Shown here: positions 22,872 through 30,961 of the stretch, piece by piece
Position numbering within the stretch: position 1 is the first letter of the stretch
Layout of the letters: the number at the start of each line of letters is the position of its first letter
Source of the DNA: an uncultured Pelagibacteraceae bacterium
Lineage (GTDB): Bacteria > Pseudomonadota > Alphaproteobacteria > Pelagibacterales > Pelagibacteraceae
Length of the DNA stretch: 32,278 nucleotides
Assembly (NCBI GenBank): GCA_902632515.1
Contig: CACPDA010000011.1
Span: 1 to 32,278 of the forward strand
Reading direction: 5' to 3'
Notes under the pieces: generated by a model
What the model saw: the letters and a program-made list of their open reading frames with translations, nothing else
Databases searched by the model: none
Told to the model about the DNA's origin: nothing
Made by a program: the position numbers and the translations under genes

Positions 22872-23914
22872 AAATTATCTCCTGCCAAAAAATAAATTTT
22901 TCCATTATTTGGATGAACTTGAATATCTCTTATTCTTCCAATTTTACCTTTAAAAATTATTTTTTCTTTTACAGTTGATAAGTTGGTGAATATTAATTTC
23001 CTTAGGGATTGATCCTTAAGCGAAGTTATTAAAGCATGTCCATTCCATTCACTGAATTCCTTACCCTTGTAAATAGTTATTGCACTTGTTGCGATAGAAG
23101 GTACCCAATAATGTATTGCTTTTGTGAAGCCAGGTTTCCATTTTGGACCAATTGGAATACCAGAATAATTTGTACCTCCCCACCCTAAAATTTTCCATCC
23201 ATAGTTTTCACCTTTTTTTGCTTCGCCAAACCAATCACCACCTCTTGCACCATGGTTGCTCATATAAATTTTTTTATCAAATGGGGATAAAGTTAAACCT
23301 TGAGGATTTCTAATTCCTATTTGATAAATTTCTGGTAGCCAATCAGATTTACCTTGAAATTTTGGGTTATCTTTAGGAATGCTTCCATCAATATTTATTC
23401 TTATAATGCTTCCAGGATGTTTTGATGGATCTTGTGCAATCATTCCCTCTCCTCTTTCACCAGCTGAAGCAAATAGAAAATTATCTTTAATCGCTAATCT
23501 TGATCCAAAATGATATCCTGAGTTAATAGGAGGGTTTGCTTGAAAAATATTTTTAAAATTTAATTTTTTTTCATCAAATTTTGCTTTAGATATTGAAGTA
23601 CTGGTTTTTCCACTACCTCTATTTTCTGAATAAGAAATATAAACAAAACTATCTTTAAACAGAATATCTAGCAAACCTCCCTGGCCATGTTCTAGATAAT
23701 TAAGATTATGATTAACTTCAGAGATTTTTTTAGAATTAAGATTAATCAACTTAATTTTTCCACTTTTTTCTGTGATCAATAGTTCATTATTATTGATGAA
23801 TGTTGAGCCCCATGGGTCATTTAAATTTACAATTTTTTTAAAAATAAGATTTTCTGCAAATGAAACATTTATAGAAACTAAAAATAAGAATATGGAAATA
23901 AAAAATTTACTCAC
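22850..23914 (-). CDS. PQQ-dependent sugar dehydrogenase (soluble aldose type), exported
   Basis: A beta-propeller protein of the soluble glucose/aldose sugar dehydrogenase family, about 354 residues. Motifs: HGQGGLLDILF, YHFGSRLAI with FASAGERGE, GSIIRINIDGSIPKDNP, GIRNPQGLTLSP, MSNHGARGGDWF and ENYGW. I chose GTG at 23914, two bases after the SDR stop, because the protein then opens with a clean signal peptide (MSKFFISIFLFLVSINVSFA). A longer frame from 24025 overlaps the SDR gene and adds residues unlike the family. PQQ synthesis genes are not in the window, so PQQ would have to be made elsewhere or taken up. The natural substrate is unknown. Confidence 0.85.
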   Translation of the reverse strand: MSKFFISIFLFLVSINVSFAENLIFKKIVNLNDPWGSTFINNNELLITEKSGKIKLINLNSKKISEVNHNLNYLEHGQGGLLDILFKDSFVYISYSENRGSGKTSTSISKAKFDEKKLNFKNIFQANPPINSGYHFGSRLAIKDNFLFASAGERGEGMIAQDPSKHPGSIIRINIDGSIPKDNPKFQGKSDWLPEIYQIGIRNPQGLTLSPFDKKIYMSNHGARGGDWFGEAKKGENYGWKILGWGGTNYSGIPIGPKWKPGFTKAIHYWVPSIATSAITIYKGKEFSEWNGHALITSLKDQSLRKLIFTNLSTVKEKIIFKGKIGRIRDIQVHPNNGKIYFLAGDNLWLMEKS

Positions 23915-23915
23915 T

Positions 23916-24626
23916 TTAAGAAAGTTTTGATCTTCCACCATCAACGGCAATAATCTGACCAGTAATCCATGAACTATCATCAGTAATGAGAAATTTTGCA
24001 AGTGAAGCCGAGTCTTTTCCTTCACCCAATCTTTTTAAAGGATGAGCTTTTGCTATTCCATCTGCTAATGCTTTATTTTTTAACATTGGTTCCGCAATTT
24101 TTGAATTAGTTAAACTTGGTGCAATACAATTTACTCTAATATTTGGAGCAAATTCAGCTGCTAATGAAACAGTTAATCCTTCAACAGCGGCTTTAGCCGA
24201 AGCAATTATCGCATGATTAGTAAATCCTCTTTGTGCTGCTACTGTAGAGAATAAAACTACCGAACCTTTATTTTTTTTTAAACTTTCTTGATAACCCTTA
24301 ATAACTTCAACTGCCGAATAGAGATTTAATTTCATACATTTATTAAAATCATTTTCATTAACCATTCTCAAAGGTTTTAAATCTATTGAACCAACACAAT
24401 AAGCAACACCTTTTACATCTGAAATGTCATTTTTAACTTTTTCTATGAATCCATCTTCTAAAACATTAGCAATGGTAAAAGTACAACCAAGTTTTTCCGA
24501 AATACTTTTTGTTTCATTTTCATTTCTTCCAACTAAATGAACAGAATTTCCTGAGTTTACCAGTTGTTCAGCTAAGCTAGATCCGATTGAACCTGTCGCA
24601 CCAAAAATAAGATATTTTTCTGACAT
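23916..24626 (-). CDS. SDR-family protein lacking the catalytic tyrosine
   Basis: A Rossmann-fold short-chain dehydrogenase-like protein of 236 residues. LIFGATGSIGSSLAEQL (residues 6-22) is the nucleotide-binding TGxxxGxx region; VVLFSTVA (123-130) and the C-terminal NCIAPSLTNSKIAEPM are normal. In the active-site helix, however, the sequence is NHAIIASAKAAVEGL: the Lys (145) is present but the residue four before it, normally the catalytic Tyr, is Ile141. Standard SDR oxidoreduction is therefore unlikely, unless another residue substitutes. It is divergent from the photolyase gene across 27 bases, so the two probably share a control region. A role beside the photolyase is inferred from position only. 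Confidence 0.85.
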   Translation of the reverse strand: MSEKYLIFGATGSIGSSLAEQLVNSGNSVHLVGRNENETKSISEKLGCTFTIANVLEDGFIEKVKNDISDVKGVAYCVGSIDLKPLRMVNENDFNKCMKLNLYSAVEVIKGYQESLKKNKGSVVLFSTVAAQRGFTNHAIIASAKAAVEGLTVSLAAEFAPNIRVNCIAPSLTNSKIAEPMLKNKALADGIAKAHPLKRLGEGKDSASLAKFLITDDSSWITGQIIAVDGGRSKLS

Positions 24627-24653
24627 ACAAAATTTTATTAGTTATATTTAACT

Positions 24654-26144
24654 ATGAAGTTATTTTTTATACTGGGTAATCAATTATTTCCATCAAAATA
24701 CTTGGACCGCTTCAAAAAGGATCACCTATTTTTTATGGCTGAAGATTACCAATTATGCACTTATGAAAAACACCATAAACAAAAAATCCTTCTTTTCTTA
24801 TCATCAATGCGCTCACATGCAGATAATCTTAAAAGAGATAAATTTAAATTAGAGTATATTAAAATTGAGGATAAAGAATTCAAGGATGATTATTTAAAAA
24901 AATTAAAAAAAGTAATAAATTCAAAAAAAATAAAAGAGATTTCAAGCTTTGAAGTTGAAGATAAATTTTTTGAAAAAAAAATAAATCAATTTCTTAAAAA
25001 AGAAAAAATAAAATGGAATGTTGTACAAACCCCTATGTTTTTAAATTCAAGAGAGGAATTTAAACAATATTTATCTAAATCAAAAAAACCGTTCATGGCA
25101 ACTTTTTATAAAGATGTCAGAAAAAAATCAGGGATATTAATGGGTTCAGATGGAAACCCAATTGGAGGTAAATGGAGTTTTGATGAAGATAATAGAAATA
25201 AATTACCAAAAAATATTTCAATTCCAAAATTTCCAAAAATAAATGAAACCAATCATACTAAAAAGTTAAAACCAATAATTGAAAAATTATTTAAAGATCA
25301 TCCAGGGAAAACTGATAATTTTTGGTTCGCTACTGAATATAATGATGTCATCAAGCTTTTAAATTTTTTTATCAAAGAGAAATCAAATTTATTTGGAGAT
25401 TATGAAGATGCTGTTGATCAAAAAGATAATATTTTATTTCATAGCGCATTAAGTCCATACATTAACATAGGTTTGATAACTCCAGAATTTATTATTAAAA
25501 AAGTTTTGGAATTCCACAAAAGTAAAAAGATAAGATTAAATTCACTAGAAGGTTATATACGCCAGGTAATTGGTTGGAGAGAGTTTATGAGAGGAATTTA
25601 TCAAAGTTATTCAAACGAAATGGAAACTGGAAACTTTTTTAAACAAAATAGAAAAATGAAAAAATCCTGGTATGAGGGTACAACCGGATTACCTCCTCTT
25701 GATTATGCAATTAAGAATGCTTTAAATCATGGATGGTCTCATCACATTGAAAGATTAATGATTTTATCTAACATTATGAATCTTTGTGAAATTAAACCTA
25801 CCATTGTTTACAAATGGTTTATGGAGATGTTTGTAGATTCTTCAGATTGGGTAATGGTGCCTAATGTTTATGGTATGGGATTGTTTAGTGATGGAGGAAT
25901 ATTTGCAACCAAACCTTATATATGTGGCTCAAGCTATTTTATGAAAATGATGGATTTTAAAAAAGGTGATTGGTGCAATATCATGGATGGACTATACTGG
26001 AGATTTATTGATCGTAATAGAAAATTTTTTTTAAAAAATCCAAGACTCTCTATGATGGTTAGAATTTTCGATAAAATGAAAGCTGATAGAAAAAAATTAA
26101 TTTTATCAGCTGCAGACAAGTTTATTAAACAAAATACAAACTAG
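24654..26144 (+). CDS. Cryptochrome/photolyase-family protein (COG3046, PhrB-like)
   Basis: A protein of 496 residues. The N-terminal alpha/beta domain begins with LFFILGNQL, the hallmark of the prokaryotic photolyase group related to bacterial (6-4) photolyase PhrB. The FAD-binding domain is in the C-terminal half: YIRQVIGWREFMRGIY (301-316), HGWSHHIERLMILSN (359-373), MVPNVYGMGLFSDGGIF (401-417) and GLYWRF (446-451). PhrB-type enzymes repair UV lesions with blue light. Cysteines in the region of the known iron-sulfur site are C378, C424 and C441; a CxxC pair that I expect before C441 is not seen, so cluster binding is doubtful. The DUF2256 gene overlaps its stop. Confidence 0.92.
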   Translation: MKLFFILGNQLFPSKYLDRFKKDHLFFMAEDYQLCTYEKHHKQKILLFLSSMRSHADNLKRDKFKLEYIKIEDKEFKDDYLKKLKKVINSKKIKEISSFEVEDKFFEKKINQFLKKEKIKWNVVQTPMFLNSREEFKQYLSKSKKPFMATFYKDVRKKSGILMGSDGNPIGGKWSFDEDNRNKLPKNISIPKFPKINETNHTKKLKPIIEKLFKDHPGKTDNFWFATEYNDVIKLLNFFIKEKSNLFGDYEDAVDQKDNILFHSALSPYINIGLITPEFIIKKVLEFHKSKKIRLNSLEGYIRQVIGWREFMRGIYQSYSNEMETGNFFKQNRKMKKSWYEGTTGLPPLDYAIKNALNHGWSHHIERLMILSNIMNLCEIKPTIVYKWFMEMFVDSSDWVMVPNVYGMGLFSDGGIFATKPYICGSSYFMKMMDFKKGDWCNIMDGLYWRFIDRNRKFFLKNPRLSMMVRIFDKMKADRKKLILSAADKFIKQNTN

Positions 26145-26272
26145 TGAAAAAAGAAAATCTTCCTTCAAAAATTTGTCCTGTTTGCAAAAGATCTTTTGTT
26201 TGGCGTAAGAAATGGAGATTAAATTGGGAGAGAGTAAAATATTGTTCTAAGAAGTGTTCTAAGCTAAGTTAA
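26144..26272 (+). CDS. DUF2256 protein (small zinc-ribbon-like)
   Basis: A 42-residue protein starting with GTG that overlaps the photolyase stop (TAGTG). It reads NLPSKICPVCKRSFVWRKKW (residues 5-24), then RLNWERVKYCSKKCS. The CPxC and CSxxC pairs would bind one zinc ion, and the conserved RPFxWRKKW-like segment marks the DUF2256 family, which is regularly found beside photolyase/cryptochrome genes. Length and all family residues are intact. Its role is not known; nucleic-acid or protein binding is plausible from the zinc knuckle and basic charge. Overlapping start implies coupled translation with the photolyase. Confidence 0.88.
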   Translation: MKKENLPSKICPVCKRSFVWRKKWRLNWERVKYCSKKCSKLS

Positions 26273-26277
26273 GATTA

Positions 26278-26997
26278 TTGAACATAATAATTTTACAACA
26301 CATTAAAATTGAAGATCCTGGATTCATAAAAGATCTTATGTTAGCTGATGGATTAAATCTTACTACCATTGAGCTAGACGAAGGTGAGAAAATTCCAAAT
26401 GATTTAAGTAAATTTGATGGAATGTTTTGTATGGGTGGTCCAATGGATACTTTTATGGAAAAAGAATATCCTTGGTTAATTGAAGAAAAAAAAAGAATTA
26501 AAGAGTTTGTTGTTGATTTAAAAAAACCTTATTTAGGTTTTTGTTTAGGTTGTCAGTTATTAGGTGAAGTCGTCGGTGGCAAGGTGGTAAAATCAAGTCC
26601 AGCAGAGATTGGTATGATGGATATCAATTTTACAAAAGAAAAAAATCAAGATAATTTGTTTTCTAAATTTCCTGATAAAATTAAGAGTTTGCAATGGCAT
26701 TCGTATGAGGTTCAAGGAATAGAGAATAATAAAGATGTTACTTTGTTAGCCTCATCACCTGTTACTAAATATCAAATTTTTAAATATCAAAATCATGCTT
26801 ATGGTATCCAATTTCATATTGAAATAAAAGATACAACGGTCAACGAGTGGGGATGTGTACCAGAATATAAAAAGGCTTTAGAAGATCAATTAGGAGATAC
26901 TGCATTAGAAAAATTTGATCAATCTGCAAAAGAAAATATGACAGATATGAATAATTATTCTAAGATTCTTTATAGTAATTTTAAAAAACTTTTATGA
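26278..26997 (+). CDS. Class I glutamine amidotransferase-like protein
   Basis: A stand-alone glutaminase-type domain of 239 residues. The catalytic triad is present: C89 in GFCLGCQLLG, then H180 and E182 in GIQFHIE. CMGGPMDTF (51-59) forms the oxyanion-strand region. Such proteins are annotated as GMP-synthase-like amidotransferases; no synthase domain is attached and no partner is in the window, so the reaction is unknown. The start is TTG at 26278, the only suitable start codon after the preceding stop, and the protein begins with the usual first strand (NIIILQH). It lies five bases after DUF2256 and overlaps the next small gene by four bases. Confidence 0.88.
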   Translation: MNIIILQHIKIEDPGFIKDLMLADGLNLTTIELDEGEKIPNDLSKFDGMFCMGGPMDTFMEKEYPWLIEEKKRIKEFVVDLKKPYLGFCLGCQLLGEVVGGKVVKSSPAEIGMMDINFTKEKNQDNLFSKFPDKIKSLQWHSYEVQGIENNKDVTLLASSPVTKYQIFKYQNHAYGIQFHIEIKDTTVNEWGCVPEYKKALEDQLGDTALEKFDQSAKENMTDMNNYSKILYSNFKKLL

Positions 26998-27215
26998 ATA
27001 ATAAAATTTTTGAATGGGCAGGAGTTATTACTGCAATTTTGTACTCACTATTTGTAGCAATGAATATTGGGATAGAGTTTTTTGGTTTTTGTTTATTACT
27101 TATATCCGCAATTTTAATTGGTATCTGGGCTTATAGAGGTGGTCATAGAGGAATATTATTTTTACAATTTTTTTATGCTACAGCTGGAATAATTGGAATG
27201 TTCAGGTGGTTTTAA
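26994..27215 (+). CDS. Small membrane protein, three hydrophobic segments
   Basis: A protein of 73 residues with three hydrophobic stretches (about 7-22, 24-46 and 55-70) and a positively charged turn (YRGGHRG). I do not recognise a specific family; the size and pattern resemble small bacterial membrane proteins with paired helices. Its ATG overlaps the amidotransferase stop (ATGA), so it is the last gene of the photolyase-DUF2256-amidotransferase run. The stop shares TTAA with the stop of the photolyase-like gene on the other strand. Confidence 0.7.
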   Translation: MNNKIFEWAGVITAILYSLFVAMNIGIEFFGFCLLLISAILIGIWAYRGGHRGILFLQFFYATAGIIGMFRWF

Positions 27216-28351
27216 TTTAAGGTTGAAATTATTTTAGGAATATAATTTTTAAAATTAAAAAAACCTTTATTACAATATTGCCAAGAATACTGATCAAGTT
27301 TTCGATATAAAAAATCAATTTTAAAACTATTTGAACTTAAATAATCCAAGTTTTCACCCACTGTTGGATATAAAGCATAACAATTTTCAAATTTTTTAAC
27401 TTCACTTATATCTATGACTTCACAATCAATTGACTTACTTTTTAATCTTTGTGCTTGGTCTTCGATTAATAGGGATTTAAATTTAACTACTTTTTCACTA
27501 AGTTTGATAGATCTATTTTTGTTTTTATTAGAAATTAAATAAATTTTTTTAAATTTATTATTCTGAAAATCAGTGATTTCAAAAGAGAGATTATTTTCAA
27601 AAATTAATAGATTTTTATCCTCTATATTTTGTGGATTGTTAAAATCTTTTTTAATAATTGAGTATTTTTTTTCAGATATTTTTGGAGGAACATTTTCATT
27701 TAATTTAATATTTTTAAATCTATTATTTGTAAATTTTTTTATATTCAATTCACTTGCTAAATAATGTTTTCCTTGAGTTTGAACTCCAGCAACCCATCTC
27801 CAGCCAAGAGTATTTGATGCAGCATCTCCGTCATAAAGATGTTGCATAAAAAATTCTGATCCTAATTGCCATGGTAGTTCTAAAGTAAAAATCCAAATAC
27901 TAGCAAACCACATCCTTGTGTGATTATGTAAATAGTTATTTTCTTTGAGTTCATTTACCCAAGTATTAAAACATTCAATATTTGTTTTACCTTCTATAGC
28001 GTTTAGATAGTTTCGATTATTTTCAAATTCTTCTTTAATTTTTTTTAATTCTATTAAATAATCTGACCAAACATTTGGTCTCAATTCTAACCAGCCCTTC
28101 CAATAAGTACGCCACAAAACTTCTTGAATAAACTTTTCATTTTTTGAGAAAGAAAATTTACCAAGTGATTTTTCAATTACTTCTTTCTCACTAATTATTC
28201 CATGGGTGATATAAGGAGATAAACAAGAAATATTTGATCTATTCTCTGGTCCAAAATCAAAATTTCTTAATTTAGAGTATTCTGAAAGATTATTTTCTAC
28301 GAAATAATTTAATTTGTCTAAGGCCTTAGCCCTTGAAGCTTCAAAATTCAT
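27212..28351 (-). CDS. Photolyase-like FAD-binding protein with domains in unusual order
   Basis: A protein of 379 residues. Residues 1-212 are a photolyase/cryptochrome FAD-binding domain: LSPYITHGIIS (44-54), FIQEVLWRTYWKGWLELRP (74-92), HNHTRMWFASIWIF (142-155), and DGDAASNTLGWRWVAGVQTQ (174-193). The alpha/beta antenna domain that normally precedes it is absent. Instead a C-terminal region (about 240-345) has strand and helix elements that recall that domain: KNLLIFENNLSF, KIYLISNK, SLLIEDQAQRLKSKSIDCEV and ALYPTVGENLDY. This may be a circular permutation or another fold. It is convergent with the photolyase run. Whether it repairs DNA or senses light is unknown. Confidence 0.85.
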   Translation of the reverse strand: MNFEASRAKALDKLNYFVENNLSEYSKLRNFDFGPENRSNISCLSPYITHGIISEKEVIEKSLGKFSFSKNEKFIQEVLWRTYWKGWLELRPNVWSDYLIELKKIKEEFENNRNYLNAIEGKTNIECFNTWVNELKENNYLHNHTRMWFASIWIFTLELPWQLGSEFFMQHLYDGDAASNTLGWRWVAGVQTQGKHYLASELNIKKFTNNRFKNIKLNENVPPKISEKKYSIIKKDFNNPQNIEDKNLLIFENNLSFEITDFQNNKFKKIYLISNKNKNRSIKLSEKVVKFKSLLIEDQAQRLKSKSIDCEVIDISEVKKFENCYALYPTVGENLDYLSSNSFKIDFLYRKLDQYSWQYCNKGFFNFKNYIPKIISTLN

Positions 28352-28357
28352 GTTAAA

Positions 28358-28738
28358 CTATTTTGATTTTTTTTTCTTAAGACCTAATTTATCACTGTGT
28401 CTTAATCTTAAGATTACAATTGCTCCAGCAATAAGAACAATTGCAACAGCTTCATAGACTAATGCTGCTGGATCCATTTCTTTTCCTTGGAGAATTATAA
28501 ATCGGGCTAAAGCTGTAATTGCAATCAATAAAGGCAATGTAATACTTATGGATTGTTGATCCCAAAAAACTCTTACCATTGCTAATACTTCTAAGTATAG
28601 AAACATTAAAAGCAAATCTGCTAAAGTAACTGATTGGTTTAAAAACATTTTTTTGATTTCTATTCCAACAGCAATTACTGTGCTTACTAAAATTATACAC
28701 ATTAAAATTAATTGTAAATTTTTTGCAATATTTTGCAT
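28358..28738 (-). CDS. PsiE-like membrane protein
   Basis: A 126-residue protein with four hydrophobic segments (about 8-26, 38-58, 66-84 and 91-109) and a basic tail (KLGLKKKKSK). The sequence LLLMFLYLEVLAMVRVFW (residues 42-59) and the following short-loop pattern resemble the PsiE family, named for phosphate-starvation-inducible expression in Escherichia coli; the function of the family is unknown. No Pho-box-like sequence was recognised upstream. Its ATG overlaps the stop of the upstream membrane protein gene by one base (TAATG), so the two are cotranscribed. Confidence 0.75.
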   Translation of the reverse strand: MQNIAKNLQLILMCIILVSTVIAVGIEIKKMFLNQSVTLADLLLMFLYLEVLAMVRVFWDQQSISITLPLLIAITALARFIILQGKEMDPAALVYEAVAIVLIAGAIVILRLRHSDKLGLKKKKSK

Positions 28739-29196
28739 TACTTATCCTTACTAAATGGTAGCCATTTTTCAAATACTGATTTTGATGAACCATCATATGG
28801 AATTGAGTAAGAATATGGATTTGGACTAGTTAATACTTCAATTCCTTTAGAAAAAACGAATATAAATACTATTACAAAAACAAGAACCATTATTTTGAAA
28901 GGGTCAAAGTTTTTAGTTTTAAAAACGCTCGTTGAATTTTCTTCAGCTCTATGGAAATGTTTAAAAGTCATGTAGACAGCAAATATTAGTCCAATGTGAG
29001 CTAAAAAAAGTCCGGTCCAGCCAAAGACAAAAGTTGTATATGAAAATACGTATAAACTAAAAACTGTGGTCCAAATAAAACTTAAAACTAATAAAATTTG
29101 TAATCTTACAGTTTTAGGAAGAGAACGAAGATCATTCTTACTGTCGTCAAATAAAATGTTTGCTGTATCTCTCATCCAATTTTTTAATGATTCCAT
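28738..29196 (-). CDS. Membrane protein of unknown family
   Basis: A 152-residue protein with an N-terminal cytosolic helix (SLKNWMRDTANILFDD) and three hydrophobic segments (about 33-50, 54-75 and 100-117). The C-terminal 30 residues (YSYSIPYDGSSKSVFEKWLP) are polar and probably face one side of the membrane. I do not recognise the family. It overlaps the start of the PsiE-like gene and lies 61 bases downstream of argG. The 61-base gap shows no hairpin terminator that I can see. Confidence 0.75.
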   Translation of the reverse strand: MESLKNWMRDTANILFDDSKNDLRSLPKTVRLQILLVLSFIWTTVFSLYVFSYTTFVFGWTGLFLAHIGLIFAVYMTFKHFHRAEENSTSVFKTKNFDPFKIMVLVFVIVFIFVFSKGIEVLTSPNPYSYSIPYDGSSKSVFEKWLPFSKDK

Positions 29197-29257
29197 AAAA
29201 TTTAAGTTATGTTTTTTTCAAAAATAAACAATCCCCAAATTTTTCGCAAATAAACGG

Positions 29258-30445
29258 CTAGTTTCTTAACTTTTTTTTGTGAAAATTTATAAATTTCTCA
29301 ACATTCGATTTATTAAATGATTTATTTTCCTCAAATGAAACTTTTTTCATCGAGTAAGCTTTACTTTTAGTATCTCTAGAATCAATTGTAACATTTCCTT
29401 TATAAAGTTTTAGCTTAACTGATCCAGTAACTTTGTTTCTTTTGATATCAATAATTTTTTGAAGTTTAAACCTTTCTTTTGAATACCAATACCCATTGTA
29501 AATTAGCTCTGCATATTTTGACATTATACTATCTTTTTTATGCATTGTTTTTTTATCCAAGGTTACACTCTCAATTGCTCTATGGGCGATGATTAATAAT
29601 GTCCCTCCAGGTGTCTCATAAACTCCCCTTGATTTAATTCCAAGAAATCTATTTTCAACAAGATCAACTCTACCAATTCCATTTTTTCCAGCCAAAAGAT
29701 TTAATTTTTCAAGTAATATTGAGGGTCGTAATTTTTTCCCATTTACTCCAATTGGATCTCCATTTTTAAAACTAATTGTGACAAATGTTTTTTTATTAGG
29801 TGCCTTTTCAGGGGAAATAGTTCTCTGAAAAATAAATTCCGGAGCAGGTTTTGTTGGATTTTCTAAAATCTTTCCCTCTGTTGAGGTATGAAATAAATTA
29901 TCATCTACAGAAAAAGGAGGAGCACCTTTCTTATCTTTTGGAGTCAAAATATTATTTTTTTTTGCATAATTTATTAAATCTGTTCTAGATCTTAATTTCC
30001 ATAATCTCCAGGGTGCAATAATTTTTATCTTTGGATCAAAGTAATGATAACCAAGTTCAAATCTAACTTGATCATTTCCTTTCCCAGTTGCTCCATGAGA
30101 AACTGCATATGCTTTATATTTTTTGGCAACTTTAATTTGATCTTTTGCAATAAGAGGCCTAGCAATTGAGGTTCCTAATAAATATACACCTTCATAGATT
30201 GCGTGACCGCGTAACATTGGGAAAACATAATCTTTTACAAAAATATCTTTTAAATTATTAATAATTATTTTCTTTACTCCAAATTTTTTCGCATTTGAAA
30301 AAATTTTTTTTCGATCAATTTTTTGACCTATATCAGCTGTATAGCAAATAACTTCAGCATCATAATTTTCTTGTAACCATCTTAGAATAATTGATGTATC
30401 TAAACCCCCAGAGTAAGCTAAAACAATTCTTTTTTTAGATTTCAT
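29258..30445 (-). CDS. argG: Argininosuccinate synthase
   Basis: It joins citrulline and aspartate, using ATP, to argininosuccinate in arginine synthesis. At 395 residues it is full length. The N-type ATP pyrophosphatase loop AYSGGLDTS is at residues 10-18; HGATGKGNDQVRFELG near 117-132, WRLWKLRSR and GIGRVDLVENRFLGIKSRGV confirm it. The partner argH is not in this window. It is followed after 61 bases by two membrane protein genes and preceded after three bases by the IalB-like gene, so it may depend on the promoter of the aldo/keto reductase or IalB-like gene. Confidence 0.98.
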   Translation of the reverse strand: MKSKKRIVLAYSGGLDTSIILRWLQENYDAEVICYTADIGQKIDRKKIFSNAKKFGVKKIIINNLKDIFVKDYVFPMLRGHAIYEGVYLLGTSIARPLIAKDQIKVAKKYKAYAVSHGATGKGNDQVRFELGYHYFDPKIKIIAPWRLWKLRSRTDLINYAKKNNILTPKDKKGAPPFSVDDNLFHTSTEGKILENPTKPAPEFIFQRTISPEKAPNKKTFVTISFKNGDPIGVNGKKLRPSILLEKLNLLAGKNGIGRVDLVENRFLGIKSRGVYETPGGTLLIIAHRAIESVTLDKKTMHKKDSIMSKYAELIYNGYWYSKERFKLQKIIDIKRNKVTGSVKLKLYKGNVTIDSRDTKSKAYSMKKVSFEENKSFNKSNVEKFINFHKKKLRN

Positions 30446-30448
30446 TTA

Positions 30449-30961
30449 TTAACTGCAAGCTTTTTTCGCAGCGCTATAAGCTTTTGTAAATCCTAGTAGT
30501 GAATAATGATCTATAGTTTGAGAGCCTTTTGCATTATATCCAGTGACCATGATTCTTGATCCTTTTTTCATAATCTTAACCATAATTTTTTCTTTTTTAT
30601 TACTAGTCATCCAAGCAAAACCTTGTTGTTTAATATCGAATTTAAACTTATTATTTCCTGAGGTTGCTAATACTGTATTATTTTTGTTAAATTCATAACC
30701 TGACGTCGTACTAATTTCATTTGTGATTTTTTCACCAGGTCTAAAAGTTACAAATAATCTAGCATCTCTTTTATCTTTTTTTGGAGCTTGCAAAACTGGA
30801 ATTGATTGAGCAAAACATACTTTTCCTGATGTTTCGGTCATAACCATTACTTCCCAATCCTTAAATTTACCAATTTTTTTAAGATCAGAGGCAAAAGTAT
30901 TTGATAAGGAAATCATCAAAAATATGGTTGATAATAATAAATATTTTTTAATTAAGGACAT
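30449..30961 (-). CDS. IalB-family exported protein
   Basis: A protein of 170 residues with a clear signal peptide (KKYLLLSTIFLMISLSNTFA, residues 5-24). The mature part opens with KIGKFKDWEVMVM and has KVCFAQSIPVL, the family's GDWxv...CxxxQ pattern, plus LFVTFRPGEKI. It is the invasion-associated locus B (IalB) fold, very common in alphaproteobacteria including free-living ones, so the name does not imply invasion. Two cysteines, in KVCFAQ and near the C-terminal end (AAKKACS), probably form a disulfide in the periplasm. Its start overlaps the aldo/keto reductase gene end by 10 bases. Confidence 0.85.
   Translation of the reverse strand: MSLIKKYLLLSTIFLMISLSNTFASDLKKIGKFKDWEVMVMTETSGKVCFAQSIPVLQAPKKDKRDARLFVTFRPGEKITNEISTTSGYEFNKNNTVLATSGNNKFKFDIKQQGFAWMTSNKKEKIMVKIMKKGSRIMVTGYNAKGSQTIDHYSLLGFTKAYSAAKKACS

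Noticed and set aside
23915..24025. Extended N-terminus of the PQQ dehydrogenase from 24025
   Set aside because: It overlaps the SDR gene and adds non-family residues, whereas GTG at 23914 gives a clean signal peptide directly after the SDR stop.
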